From assembly GCA_036346395.1 (NCBI GenBank), contig CM070596.1:4340001-4404000 (forward strand): a stretch of DNA of 64,000 nt. The letters are read 5' to 3'. The DNA comes from Hsuehochloa calcarea. Taxonomy: Eukaryota > Streptophyta > Magnoliopsida > Poales > Poaceae. Position numbers and translations under genes: made by a program. The stretch's first letter is position 1. Each line of letters starts with the position of its first letter. Positions 44,400-56,183 of this stretch are shown here, piece after piece. Below the pieces are notes generated by a model, which saw only the letters and a program-made list of their open reading frames with translations, was not told the origin of the DNA and did no database searches.

Positions 44400-45159
44400 T
44401 AGGGCTGGAAACGAGCCAGGCTCGGCTCGGCTCGGCTCGGCTCGTTGTGGCTCGGTTTGAACTCCGGCTCGGCTCGGCTCGGCTCGTTTGAAAAACGAGC
44501 TCGAATCACGGCTCGGCTCGGCTCGAAAAAAAGCTCGAGCTGGCTCGAAAAGCTCGTTCAAGCCAGTACCTTCTCAAGCCCAAAAAACAATGACATAATG
44601 TGATTATGTGTGCTATTCATCATAAATTCATAATCCATTCATCATAAACAAAGACATTCATCATAAACAAAGACGAAACATAAAATCCATAATCCATACA
44701 AGCATTCATCATAGTTTCATAATCCATTCAAGCATTCATCATAGTTTCATAATCCATTCAAGCATTCATCATAGTTTGACACTAACAACTAATATTTAAC
44801 AATCCACGTAACAAAAGATCCTCTATCACCCATATTCCATACAAGCATTCATAACAGTCTATAATCCATACAATACAAGCATTCATCATATTTTGGTCCT
44901 CAACAGTCCGCAAAATGTTATGCCTATTTCTTAGTGCATAGGCTGCAGCCTGCAGTCCATCAACTTCATCATAGTCTGCAAAGATAAATTACAAAAGCAT
45001 TGTAGCAGTCTATAATGCGAGGTTGTTAAGTCAATAGGTTTAATATACAAAAGGTGAGCAAGCATTTTGCTTTGCATTGCATAAGACACCAAAATAGTAT
45101 GTTAAGTTTTAGTCAATTCTCACCAGTAGACAGCAGGATCAACATACTAATTGCTTTCT

Positions 45160-47415
45160 ACGACGCTTTGAGGAAATGGAATGGTTTGAACATCATCCTC
45201 TTCATCTTCTTCCTGAAAAGATGCATAATATTCAAGTTAACCATGACATAAGCAAAAACAAAATAGAAAAATATTGCAGTACGGATGAACCTACCACAAC
45301 TATAGGAGGTCTCATGTCATCATGTGCACCTCTTATCCAGCTAGAGGCACACACCAAATGTTGAACCATAGCCGGACGTAGAGAACTCCGATAATCATCT
45401 AATACTCTACCTCCAGCACTGAAGGTTGATTCTGAAGATACACTGCTAGCTGGTATAGTCAAGAAATTCTTAGCCATCTTTGACACTACCGGGAATCTAT
45501 GTGCGTTCAAATTCCACCACTCAAGCAATTTGAAGCCCTTGTTATCTAAACTCTCATTCGCTTCATCTAGATAGATAAGCAACTCTGACTTTGAAGGCTC
45601 GGTAGAAGTGGAACGCAAGAATGACTGAAACTGCGATGAGACTGAGGATAAAGAGCTGCTTGTACCCATAGCTGAAGAGGAGGTTGCATCATCTCTACTG
45701 GCCACCTTGTTGTGCCGATGATCCATCTCGAACTGTGAATACAAATCTTCCAACTCGACCTTCACATCATCAAGCTCATGTGCAGCCTTTGAGGGCTCAT
45801 ACATTTGGTTGAAGCACCAACCAATGAATCTCATCTTAAACCTAGGATCAAGAATAGTGGCAAGGACCATGGCATTGTTCTTTTCTTCCCAATATTTATC
45901 AAACTTGTCCAACATTGCAGCAGCCATGAGCTTCAACTGATCATCTCCAGAAGCAAGTGCAGCTCTTAATGCAACCTTCACATTAACTATGTACGGATAA
46001 AAAATATTTGCTGTTGGATACGTTGATCCAGAAAATGCACTAGTCACTTCAGCCAAGGACTTCAATATTGGTGCAATTTTCTCATACAATGCCCAATCTA
46101 CCGATGGTCGCCATTGGTAGTTTGCATCCGTGTCGGCATAACACACTAAAGCGTCCTTATAAGCAAGGCAGACTGACAACATCTTGTATGTGGAACTCCA
46201 TCGTGTGGACACATCAAGGCTCAACCCAGGACCAATTTGCAAAGCAAGGGATGAACAAATTTGTAAAAATTTGTGCATACGAGATGGGGACTTCTTTATA
46301 TACTTGACTGTTTCCCTGAGCTTGTTTATCAAAGGTGCTAATGGTACTAGGCCATCATTTACGACCAAGTTCACTATATGACAACCACATCGAACATGAA
46401 AATACTTGGCAATGAAACGAGATGATCCTCTAGCAAAGAAACTTGGCCATTAAACTACGATAGCAAGCAGATTTGAGGAAGCATTATCAAGAGTAAGTGT
46501 GATAATCTTATCCTCTATCTTCCATTCAGCAATACAATCAAAGACAGCCTGAGCTATGACAACCCCGCTGTGTGGAGGATCCAACTCAATAAAGTTTAGC
46601 ACACGACATTGCATAACCCAATTTTTATCTATATAATGTGCTACCAAACTCATGTAGCAAAGGTTTTGGTTAGAGGTCCACAAATCACAAGTTAAACTTA
46701 TATGACAGACACTTTTGAGACTCTTCCTAAGGACTTCCCTCTCTGAATCATAAATCTTGATGCATTCACTTCTTATCGTCTTTCTACTGATGGGTTGATA
46801 TGATGAATTTAAGTAACGCATCAAGACATTAAACCAAGTGTGCTCAACCATCCTAAAAGGGTACTCATGGACAATTATCATCTTAGCAATGATTCGACGA
46901 GTTTCATCTTGATCATATTCTCTAGGAGTGACAATAAGAGGTAAACCAGTGTCACCTGCCATGGCGGGACCAAAGTTCAGATTAGCTTGAGCCTTCATCT
47001 TAGCCACCTTGTTCTGATATGGCGTGCACTTTGGTATGTGCCTCATCAGATGTGAAGTAGCTCCCCCTTGCTTGTAAGACATGAGTTTGTAGCAAAACCT
47101 ACACTTTGCCCTTGTATCGATCTCCCCCTTCTTTGTCTTCGATGGAACAGTCACCACTTTGAAGATCTTCCAACAATCTGATCTTTGTTTTTGCCTCACA
47201 GTCGCCTTCGGAGATCCCTTTCGCCTTTTTGCCTCCCTCTTTGATCTTCCTTGAGACACTGTAGTACCATCTTCTGTCAATTGCACAACACCTTGTTCAC
47301 CATCATCCGAACTTGAAGGATCCACCGAGATATGTCCTTGTTCCCCCTCCGCGTCAGATGGTTGATCATCATCAGCCATATGCTCCCAATCTGCATCCTC
47401 ACTAGACGACTGCCA
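45160..47415 (-). pseudogene. hAT transposase with one in-frame stop
   Basis: The main exon enters after an AG at about 47411 (SSSEDADWEHMADDDQPSDA) and runs to about 45290, then a short last exon (EEDEEDDVQTIPFPQSVVES) to about 45163. Domains: BED zinc finger (CRFCYKLMSYKQGGATSHLM then RHIPKC); RNase-H-like catalytic core with the expected acidic residues in LTCDLWTS, LTLDNASSN and SSESTFSAGG; and the hAT C-terminal dimerisation region (LLEWWNLNAHRFPVVSKMAK). A TAA stop at about 46450-46452 (after NLLAIVV) splits the frame, with coding continuing at once in the same frame. The first exon is uncertain; a minus-strand ATG at about 48464 (MDGSGINELESR) is a candidate. One stop in about 750 codons indicates recent inactivation. 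Confidence 0.9.
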
Positions 47416-47484
47416 ATATACAAAATTCAAGTAAGAATATATAGAATCATGGGCAGAATCATGAACAAAAAACATAAGATGTAC

Positions 47485-47919
47485 TCATAAGGGCAGACTC
47501 GTTGAGTAAACATAAGATGAACAAAAAACAATATCCCTTGCATGATTATAACCAAGTTGAGTAATTTCACATAGACTGAACTCTCTGCAAATACAGTGAA
47601 AACTCTCTGCAAATTCAAACCACTCATTGTCAGTAAAAGCACACTGCACCATTGTTTTAAACATGCTAATTTCCTTGTACAGTTTTGTTATGGTCTCTTT
47701 GGACAATAATACTTTTTTTGAATGCACAATGAGAACTGCAGCTGCTGCCAATCCATTTCTCACATGCCAATGCCCAAGCTCATGCATGCTCATAAACTCA
47801 AGCTTGCTGGTCTTATCAGATAATGAACAAGACTCCTTAAATGTGTGTAACAACTGGAAAAACTCGACCACAAGAACTATATAATCTTGCTGAACATGGA
47901 TCATTGTCCTTATATCCAA
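47485..47919 (-). CDS. 144-codon ORF inside the hAT, unrecognised
   Basis: An open minus-strand frame starts MDIRTMIHVQQDYIVLVVEF and includes CSLSDKTSKLEFMSMHELGH. It lies between the transposase main exon and the putative first exon, so it may simply be open intron sequence. No domain or membrane pattern recognised. Confidence 0.2.
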   Translation of the reverse strand: MDIRTMIHVQQDYIVLVVEFFQLLHTFKESCSLSDKTSKLEFMSMHELGHWHVRNGLAAAAVLIVHSKKVLLSKETITKLYKEISMFKTMVQCAFTDNEWFEFAESFHCICREFSLCEITQLGYNHARDIVFCSSYVYSTSLPL

Positions 47920-49381
47920 ACATGGATCACATAACTAGTGGTTCCTGGACCAGTTGAGGAGCTGATACATAGGAGCACATAACTAGTGGTTCCTGAATCA
48001 TCAAAACATATATCCCAATAGAGAGTTGCATTAGTTCACTCAATAGATCCCAAAACCTGTCATGTCTGCATTCCGAAATTGGAAAGTACTAAAGAATAGA
48101 GCAAGAACCAGTATGCAACTACGGATGCATCAAGCCATTAACAACGCACCAGGACCACCCTTTTTTGATAATAAGAAGCTTGCAGTAGGCACACACATAA
48201 TCCTTGTGCAATCTTCTTCTGCTACATCGCCATCATAGGCCAAGAGACAAAAATAGCAGGTACATTCTAGTCTTCAAAAGACTCACCGAGGACGATGGTT
48301 TGGCGCTGTCAGGAGGCGGTTGGGCCTGGGAGTGGGACTGGGAGCTGAGGCGACGGCCAGATCCACGCCCACCCGTTGGTGCCGAGGCCCCAATGCCCCT
48401 AACGTCTACCGATTCCTTCCTAGCGCACGAGACTCAAGCTCGTTGATGCCGCTCCCATCCATGCACGCCGGGCTCGGGCGTTGTCGGTGTCGGTTCGGTG
48501 AGGACGAGCCGTCGGCGGATGGGGCACAAAGTGGGTGGAGAGGAGAGTGAACGGCGGCGCGGCGTCGGGTGGCGCGTGGCGCGCCGTCGGGAGTGGATCT
48601 GGGATCGGGAGATGAGCCGAGGTCGGGAAGAACTCGGGAGCCCGGAGGGGATCGGGTGGGAGTCATTGCGGCCGCCGCCGAAGCCGGGACGGAGAGGGAG
48701 AATCGGGGATCTAGGAGAGGAGAGTGAGCAGGCGGCGGCGGCGTCGGGTGGCCGCGCGACGCCGTCGGGAGCTTGGAGGCCGTCGCCGAGTTGGGAACTT
48801 GGGGCGGGAGAGGGGAGAGTGGGAGACGGGGGAGATCTGCGCTGCTGCACTGAGAGAGTGGGAGAGTGGGAGACGGGTGTGCACTGGATGGGAGTGGGAG
48901 TCGCCGAGTTCGTCCGTGACTCACTGTAATTGGACCGTGAGGGAGAGTGGGAGAGTGGGACGGGTGTGCACTGGGCCGAGCCTTCCGGCTCGACGAGCGG
49001 CTCGGCTCGGCTCGTATTTTTTTCCGAGCCAAAAACAAGGCTCGGCTCGGCTCGAAAAAAAACGAGCTCGAGCCGAGCCGGCGGCCTTTGCATTTGAGCT
49101 CGAGCCGGCTCGCGAGCTCCGAGCTTTTTTGCCACCCCTACACGGGGGGTTATTTTTGGAATTTTGAAATTATCAAAGCTATTTTTAGAATTTTTGTTGC
49201 GCAATGGGACTAAATTTGTCTAGAATTCTGATGGGTGATGTGGAAATTTGCAATGGAGCCCTCGAAATGATTTGTATTCTAGTACTTCCTCGCTTCCTCC
49301 TCCCTTCCGGCCCCTTCCATTCGCCGCGCGCGTGGTCGCGTCCCACCACGACCAGAGCAACGGCGCGAGGGAGGCGAGGCG

Positions 49382-51057
49382 ATGGCGGCGGCTGATGCGA
49401 CGGGGGACGAGGAGTTGAAGTCTCTGCACCGAAATTTCCACCGCTTCTCCCAGGCCAGTAGCACTAGCACACTAACACCACGGCATCCCTACCCCCATTC
49501 CACTCCGACTGGTCGCGGATTGCGTTCCTCTTTTTTTTTTTGAGCAATACGTTCCCTCTTTGTTTGCATCCCGTTCGTTTTGGATTACGTTCGAATCAGC
49601 GAACTGGTGGTAGCCACAGATCGTTGATGCCACGTTCAGGTGTTGAAACCCGAGAGCTGTAGCAATCTCTGAACCTTCCGAGGAACGCACGCTCAGGTGT
49701 TGGGTAAGATGCTGACGAGATGGAGAGTATGAAGTAGATTATATCCACGAAGATTGGCAGAATTGACAGAATTTCTTGTGTAGGAAGTATGGTTTAGGGT
49801 TTTAGGTCTCGAAATGCCTGTGTTGGTAGCAGCTTCCAGAGTTGTATGCCATATTAGGCCCAATGCTGCGGGCTGTGGTGGTTAATTGATTATGCTGAAG
49901 AGTGAAGAATGTTTCGTTGTAATAATAAAGAGATGTTTTGGGGATTGACATATTGTCCCAAGTTCTTAACAAACCCACATTTATATAGGATAGTCTACGG
50001 GCTGGGGCAGGAGAAAGCTATGCATAATCTCTACTGCTTTCAGAGCTCAAGTATTGTTGCTGATGTCTAAATATACAAGTTTTCATTGCCTAAGATGACT
50101 CTATATCCTAGCATTTTCTGCGTTTTATACTGATCTTCTGTTGTTCCTTGGTTCCTTTTTTTTAACAGGGGTATAAAGATTCACTTATGGAGGGGGTATA
50201 AAGATTCACTTATGGAGGTCCAGGCTTTAAGAGTGAACTACAGTTCTGAATCCAAGAAGCGTGAAGCTCTTGAGTCGCATATCGCAGATCTCAAGACAGG
50301 TTAACTGATATTTTGGCATTCCTTAACAGTTTAGCTTCAGATTGTTGCTTTTCTGTTAATTTAAATTGTGTAATACCTGATGATTTAATTGACTTGCTGA
50401 GGTTCAAAGAAGAACTGAGTTAAATTGTTTGTGTTGTGCAGATAAGGAGCGATTAAGAAGGCTGTATCCTGAAACTTTGTTCAAGTTCACCAACCAGGTA
50501 GGTTGCTACTTACTATGCACAATTACAAGGAGGGTGATAAAAATGTAATTCTAAGATGATGACACAACTGAATTAATTTCCATCTTTCAATGTTAACTAC
50601 TTGATATAGATGGAATCATTTATGTTGATGATATCAGCTTGAGTTGATGCAAGGACTGTAGTTCTTGTGTTTTGACACTTCAGACTTTAATGTACTATTG
50701 TTCTGAAATGTACAACTTGGTCTAGATTTATTTTTTGTTTATTTTCTACTAAGAATTTGGAAGGTGATAATAGATCAAGTTTGATAATAGGACAAGTGCT
50801 AGGTTTTATGTGCAGCACAATCATGTTGATGAAACTCTGTTTTTAATATGCTTGCTGTTATTCAGATGAAATTTCACACAGAATTTCAAAGTCTGAAGGA
50901 AGAATTGGGAAAAGCAAATAGCAGATTGCCATCCATGGAAGAGGTAGTTAACTACCTCCCAAGCTTACAGCAAATCGATAAAATTAATCTTGTGACTATT
51001 TATTTCACACAGGAGCATAAGAGGGCTATCAAACAACTTAAGCGTGGCAATGAAATG
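49382..51057 (+). pseudogene. At-4/1-like coiled-coil protein gene, truncated
   Basis: Five exons: 49382-49453, 50169-50299, 50442-50497, 50866-50943, 51013-51057. Product: MAAADATGDEELKSLHRNFH, then YKDSLMEVQALRVNYSSESK, DKERLRRLYPETLFKFTNQ, MKFHTEFQSLKEELGKANSR and EHKRAIKQLKRGNEM. Spacing and the (K/R)ERL(K/R)(K/R)LYxE motif match the plant At-4/1 family, alpha-helical proteins reported to interact with a viral movement protein and to sit near membranes and vasculature. Defects: a 25-bp tandem duplication in exon 2 (50169-50218) shifts the frame; exon 1 ends CAG|GCCAGT, needing a GC donor; and a copia LTR begins right after GNEM at 51058, removing the C-terminal half. Confidence 0.75.
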
Positions 51058-51196
51058 TGTTAGAAATATGACTAGGGTTTTGCTATTCACAACTGCACAT
51101 CTTATTCATTAATGAAAGAGTATATATAGAGAAAATTACATGGTCTCATGGGCCATATGGACTAAGAGAGGAAGAAAATATACAAAACTGCTAACA
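51058..51196 (-). repeat. 139-bp copia LTR
   Basis: Begins TGTTAGAAATATGACTAGGG and ends CAAAACTGCTAACA (plus strand), TG...CA limits, with TATATATAG as probable promoter. It abuts a minus-strand purine tract GAAGGGAGG. Confidence 0.8.
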
Positions 51197-54080
51197 CCTC
51201 CCTTCAAACTCAAGGTGGATCAAGAGGATTTGATGCACTAAGTTTGAGTAGATGAAGCCGATGATGTTCTCGAGTCTGAGCTTAGTGAAGAAATATGCAA
51301 CTTGAAGCTCTGAGGGAACATACTTGAGGGCGATGGTCGACTGTGGTCATCTGAGCAACTGGAGCAAAAGTCTCACCATAATCTCGACCATAAGCCTGTT
51401 GAAAACCTTTTGCAACAAGACAAGTCTTGTATCGCTCCACTGACCCATCTGACTTGTTCTTTACTTTGTACACCCACTTGTAAGTGATAGGAACAACTCC
51501 AGATGGTAGCGGAACAAGATCCCAAGTGCATGTAAACTCTAATGCTGTGAGCTCCTCTGTAATAGCCAACTGTCACTTAGGTACACCGACCTCCCCGATA
51601 GGCACTTTCGGCACCATCGACCAGATGAGAAAAACTCCATCTCTCTGGTGCCTGAATAGAAGAACGATCATGTAGGGCATACTGTGATGTAGTAGAACGA
51701 TCGTTAGAGTCGGTGGTACCAGCCAGAGGGTCAAGTGGAGGAGAGGAGGACTGAGGATCAGAAGGAACTCTCTGTCGGCGATTATAGTGAAAGGGAAAAG
51801 TGGAAGTGTTAGAAATTGGTGGAGCTGGTGGATGAGACACACTAGAAGGTGAAACTGGTAGAGAAAGTGTATCTGGAGAAGACAAGTCCGATGAAAGAAT
51901 AGGAGGTAAACACAAAAGGGAGGTGGAATCTGTGGAAGAAGTGTGATGTGTAGAAGGATGATAAAAGAAAGGTCGACCCTCATCAAAGGTCACATCACGA
52001 GATGCGAATGCGACGTGCTGAGGAATCATAGCAATGATAGTCCTTATGCTCAAGACTATAACCCAGGAAGGCACACTCAATCGACTGAGCACTCAGTTTT
52101 GTGTGCTCATGAGGTGCTAGGAAGACATAGAAGACACAACCAAAGACACGAAGATGAGCATAGCGAGGTACTCTATACAGGACCTCACTAGGACACTTAC
52201 CCTGAAGCTTGGAATAGAGCTATTGATGAGATAGACTGCTGTAGAGACTGCTTCAACCCAGAAGTGAGAGGGAACAAAGGGGAAGATGAGAAGAGTACGA
52301 CAGTCTTAATGATGTGACGGTGCTTACGCTCAGCAACACCATTCTGAGCATAAGCACCAGGACACGAGAGCTGAGAAAGAGTACACTCAGAAGAAAGGAA
52401 CTGACGAAAGGCTGATGAAAAATACTCTCCCTCAGAATCAGAACAAAAATCACGAATGGAAGAAGAAAACTGTGTATGAACCATCTTAGCAAAAGACTGA
52501 TTAATGAAAATCAACTGAGAGCGATGCTTCATAAAATAGATCCAAATATATCGAGAGTGATCATCGACAAATATGACATAATAACTATGACCACATTTCG
52601 AAGCAAAAAGAGATGGACCCCATACATCTGAATGCATCAAATCAAAAGGGCCAGAACACTGAGAGGTACTACTGGAATATGGAAGTTGTAGCTATTTCCT
52701 TAGCTTACAACCAGTACACTGAAAACTAGACTCAACGGTGACATGACCTAAGGAACCCTGGTGAACTAGAGTGGTGAGGCGAGACGAGCTCCACAAAGAT
52801 GACCAAGTCTATGATGCCACTTGCTGAAGGAAGAACCAGCAGGAGACTAAGATGATAACATAGCAGAAGACGTTGAGACCTTCGACATACTGGTGGAAGG
52901 AAGATGTAAGGTGTCCAAGACATAGAGACTAGGAGAGCCTCTACGGCGATGGCCAGAACCAATCACTCTTCTGCTCTAACGATCATGAATGAAATAAGAA
53001 GAATCATCAAATCCAATGAAACAGTTCATATCAGTAAGTTGACCAACAGAAAGAAGATTCATAGATAGCTGAGGAACAAAAGACACATCAAGAGCAGAGA
53101 AGCGAGATGTAAAGATAATGCCCTAATGGGTAATAGAGAAAAGGTGTACTATCAACAGTGTGAACATATGCAACATGAGTCACAGGCCCACGAGCAACCA
53201 GTTGAGAGCTGTTAGATGTGACATGAAAAGAGTCATCCGAGTCCAGAACCCAAGGATGAACAACGCTAGGAGCAGAAGGTGCAACTGAGGTCATAGTAGA
53301 CACTGATCCAGAAGTCACAGTAGGTGTTGGTGTGGCAGCAGTGAATGCTCCAGTAAGTGCTCTCGAAGGCCCAGTAGGTGCTCCACGACGACAATCAGAT
53401 GATGTCTGGCACGATAGTCAACAAGCTAATATGGATGTAACTTGAAGTATTTGTTAACAAGATGGTCAATCCTCTTGCAGTGAGAACGTACCAGCACTCT
53501 TGTGGGTGTCGCTCTGGTAGATCCAGACCGCTGTGAGAGACCCAGGACAGCGTGTGGTGAGGATCCTAAGGTACGCATAAGTGAATGAAGACGGGTCTCC
53601 TCTACAATCAGACTAGAGAGCACCTCTGTCAAAGTCAGTTGAGTGGGATAGTTGAGTAACTGAGTACGAACAAACTCAAACTCTGATCGAAGCCCCATCA
53701 CAAACTGATACATGAGCGTCTACAGAGCATACTCATCTTTGGCAACACAAGACTGGCAAGCAGTGGCAACCTTCGGTGTCATAGACTCTAGAGGGCCAGT
53801 GATATGAGTGAAAGCACTGTAATACTCCTCCACTGTCTGATCCTGAAGCTGTTGAATACTATGAAAGCTCTTTAGCAATGTGAAACGAAGAGCACCACTG
53901 GATTGAACATATATCTTCTCAAAGTATGTCCACATCTGTTTGGTTGAAGTATGATACTCAAGACTCATCCTCAAAGAAATATCAGCGCTCGGAACAAGGC
54001 CAGTAATGACACCATCATCCTCTTTCTGCCAATCTTTTACTACCTCAACATCAACTTTCTTCGGATCAGTACAAGGTAAT
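51058..54080 (-). mobile_element. Copia retrotransposon, internally deleted, one LTR
   Basis: On the minus strand: gag-like frames (54124-53426), CCHC region lost, integrase traces (MMHSDVWGPS, VDDHSRYIWIYFMKHRS, AYAQNGVAERKHR) near 52640-52250, a Ser/Pro linker, the reverse-transcriptase start (VPITYKWVYKVKNKSDGSVE, FAPVA) near 51570-51340, then directly the polyprotein C-terminus (YVPSELQVAYFFTK) next to a purine tract and a 139-bp LTR (51058-51196, TGTTAGAAAT to CTGCTAACA). Most of RT and RNase H is deleted, and stops and frameshifts are frequent. The 5' LTR expected beyond 54080 is absent. Non-functional. Confidence 0.85.
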
Positions 54081-54725
54081 TGCTGACTATATCCCAAGTT
54101 CCCAACCCAAAAACACACAAACACACAACAAATTGTAACAAAACACGATCATAGGAGCTGCGATGATTTATGCAAAAATTGGGGATGCTGCTATGGCCTA
54201 CACTGGAGATTACAATATGACACCGGATAGACATCTTGGAGCAAAGACAAATTGATCGCTCAAGTTGGATCTTTTGATAACCGAGTATGGTCCAACCTCC
54301 ACTTATTGGCATGCTTTTCTATTTGGTGTTTGAATTTCCTTGGATTGTCAACCTGGTGTTATAGTTAATTATGCCCATTAGAGGCATATATTCTTCGTTA
54401 TTTTTTAGAACCACAGGGGAAGTAGGTGCTTGTTATCTTATTGATAGCTGTGTTTTGTTACAATTTGTTGTGTGTGTTTTTGGGTTGGGAACAGGGATCA
54501 AAATCCTTTAAAGGTGGAAATCCTGGCCACAATAGGAAAAGGTAACCCACTACATCGAAATCCTAAAAACTGGATGAAGTTTGCAAACTGAAATTTGAAT
54601 TTTCTAAATTGGGAAAAAACCTACTGATTTTGTCATTCCGGCCCCTACGCAGAAGACTGTTACCACCTGTGAGTCACGAGTTTTTTCCCTGGTTGGGAAC
54701 TTGGGATATAGCCAGCAATCACCTG
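54075..54725. repeat. Inverted repeat flanking an INTS11-like exon
   Basis: 54076-54146 reads TTGCTGACTATATCCCAAG then CCCAACCCAAAAACACACA and ACAAATTGTAACAAAACA; its reverse complement recurs at 54452-54492 and, after a 198-bp insertion, 54691-54720. The arms, about 75 bp, enclose about 300 bp containing the INTS11 exon. Confidence 0.7.
54493..54690. mobile_element. 198-bp MITE, Mutator-like
   Basis: Begins AGGGATCAAAATCC and ends TTTTTTCCCT, with an exact 10-bp flanking duplication GGTTGGGAAC (54483-54492 and 54691-54700). Duplications of 9-10 bp are typical of MULEs; the inverted ends are short (AGGGA/TCCCT). Confidence 0.65.
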
Positions 54726-55091
54726 TGATTGTTAGTCATCACATTGTTGAATTTCACTGCTGCTGATTAAATATAATAGAGAAAATTAGGTCAGTACCAT
54801 CACAGAGGTATAAATTGGAAAATACCATATAGTCTTGGACCACATATCAGTGACACAATATAATATAATAATTCTGCATTTGTTTTAGGGTATAACTTGT
54901 GATTTCTTAATGCTTTACCATTATTGATGGGACACTGAAAACACCGTTCGTTGGTGTGAATATTTTGCTTTCTGTGTGTAATGTTAAGCACTAACTAAAA
55001 GATTTTTCTGAAGGTCCACAATCCACATCTTATCTTACTTATTAAGCCAAAGGGATTGAGCTCAACCAACCCGCCACGCCGCTAAGAAATC

Positions 55092-56183
55092 ATGAGTCGC
55101 CTGATCGCGCCTCGCCGAACGCGCTCGTCCGATCCACACGCCGCTTCTCCGTCGTCCGATTTCTTCATCCCGCCTCTCTCTCTCTCACGCCACCTTCCTT
55201 CACTCACCCCATTGCCTCCTCCTTCCGCCGCCTTCCGATCCCCTTCCCGATCGCTGCTGGGCCATCTCCTCTCCTTTTCCTCCGCCGCCGCTTCTCGGCC
55301 GCCGCCGCCTCCTCTCTTCTTCCCCGCATGCCCGCCCATCTCCCGCCTCCTCTCGGCCACGCCGCGCTCCTCCTCTTCTTCCCTCATGCCTGCCTACCTC
55401 TCGCTTGGCTCGCGCGCCGCCACCGCTCTTCCTTCCTTCGCCTGCCGCCTCCCGCCTCTCTCCTCCCTTCGCCCGGCCTGCACCTCCTTCCTTCGCCTGC
55501 GCCGCCTCCCCCCTCTTCTCCCTTCGTCTGCTCCAGCCACAGATCTTCCTTCGCCTGCCACCCTCCCCATCCTCTCTTCACTGGCGCCGCCTGCGCCTGC
55601 CGCCGCCATCCTCCCCTCTCCAAGACTCCTCCTGATGGCCGGCCGCCAGAGCTCCACGCCGACGGCCCTTGCTCCCGCCCATCGACCGCTTCCCCGCCGT
55701 GGATCGCCGCTCGCGCGCCTCCACTCCCGACGCCGCCATCTCCGCGCGCCTCGCCTCTCACGACTCACTGTAAGCATCCCCACACCGCCCCTGCCCACGC
55801 TCTCTTCCTCCCTCTCCTCCTCCGGCCGCGCCGCCGCCAGCCGCCTCGTGTCGCGCGCTCGCTCGCCGCCGCCATCTCACCGCTGCCGCCCGCCCGAACA
55901 CCACCTCCCTTGGCTTCCTCCCCTTCACAGCGTTCCATTTTGTCGTCCCCCGCCGCCCCTCCGGTCGTCGCCCGCCGCCGGCAGCAGCCGCCGCCATCCC
56001 CCCTTCTCCCGTGGTTCTGTGGCTGAGCCTCCCCTCTGCCCTTATCTCTGGTTGTGGCCCCCTCCCTGTGCATTGGACAGCAGAGCATCAGCAGTAGATC
56101 AGTGGCTAGCCATTGATTTTTGTGTTGTGTTCTTGAACTATTGTTATCCCTCTTCGGATGGCATGCTGTGCTTGCTCTGCTAA
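55092..56183 (+). other. GC-rich open frame in the Helitron, not supported as a gene
   Basis: A 363-codon frame of Pro/Ser/Arg/Leu-rich low complexity, with equally long frames on the opposite strand, so openness is explained by GC-rich composition. It may be captured leader or first-exon DNA. No domain recognised. Confidence 0.3.

Larger units (their letters stand above)
44400..49140. mobile_element. hAT transposon, 4.7 kb, nearly intact
   Basis: An exact 8-bp target duplication CACGGGGG (44392-44399 and 49141-49148) bounds ends TAGGGCTGGAAA and TTTGCCACCCCTA (inverted, imperfect). Both ends carry dense subterminal GGCTC/CGAGC tandem repeats (44418-44530 and about 48990-49110), probable transposase-binding sites. 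It sits inside the right TIR of the long-TIR element, so it inserted later. The interior includes a minus-strand hAT transposase and GC-rich sequence at 48290-48990 that is likely the leader/first-exon region of that gene. Confidence 0.92.
36931..49220. mobile_element. Long-TIR DNA transposon (Mutator-like suspected) with nested insertions
   Basis: The left end GACAAATTTAGCCCTATTGCG (36931 on) is matched in reverse complement by the right end reading CGCAATGGGACTAAATTTGTC (to 49220). The inverted repeats continue for about 830 bp: 36931-37757 on the left, and 43677-44399 plus 49141-49220 on the right, where a hAT has been inserted. Shared interior blocks include GGAGGCTCC/GGAGCCTCC, GTTTATGTCTCAAAA and CACATGTAACGTG. 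Excluding the hAT and a solo LTR the element is about 5.3 kb. It contains accessory genes at 41124 and 42804 and a 62-bp array, but I recognised no transposase. Superfamily assignment rests on the very long TIRs and the MULE-like cargo and is inference; no 9-bp target duplication is visible. Confidence 0.75.

Noticed and set aside
44418..44530. GGCTC repeats as a satellite or telomere-like tract
   Set aside because: Confined to the subterminal zones of the hAT at both ends, so explained as element-specific repeats.
48406..49204. Minus-strand ORFs of 210-256 codons at the right end of the hAT
   Set aside because: They read through subterminal GGCTC repeats and the TIR; composition artefact, apart from a possible first transposase exon.
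55092..56183. 363-codon ORF as a new protein
   Set aside because: Low-complexity Pro/Ser/Arg composition with equally open antisense frames; openness follows from GC content.
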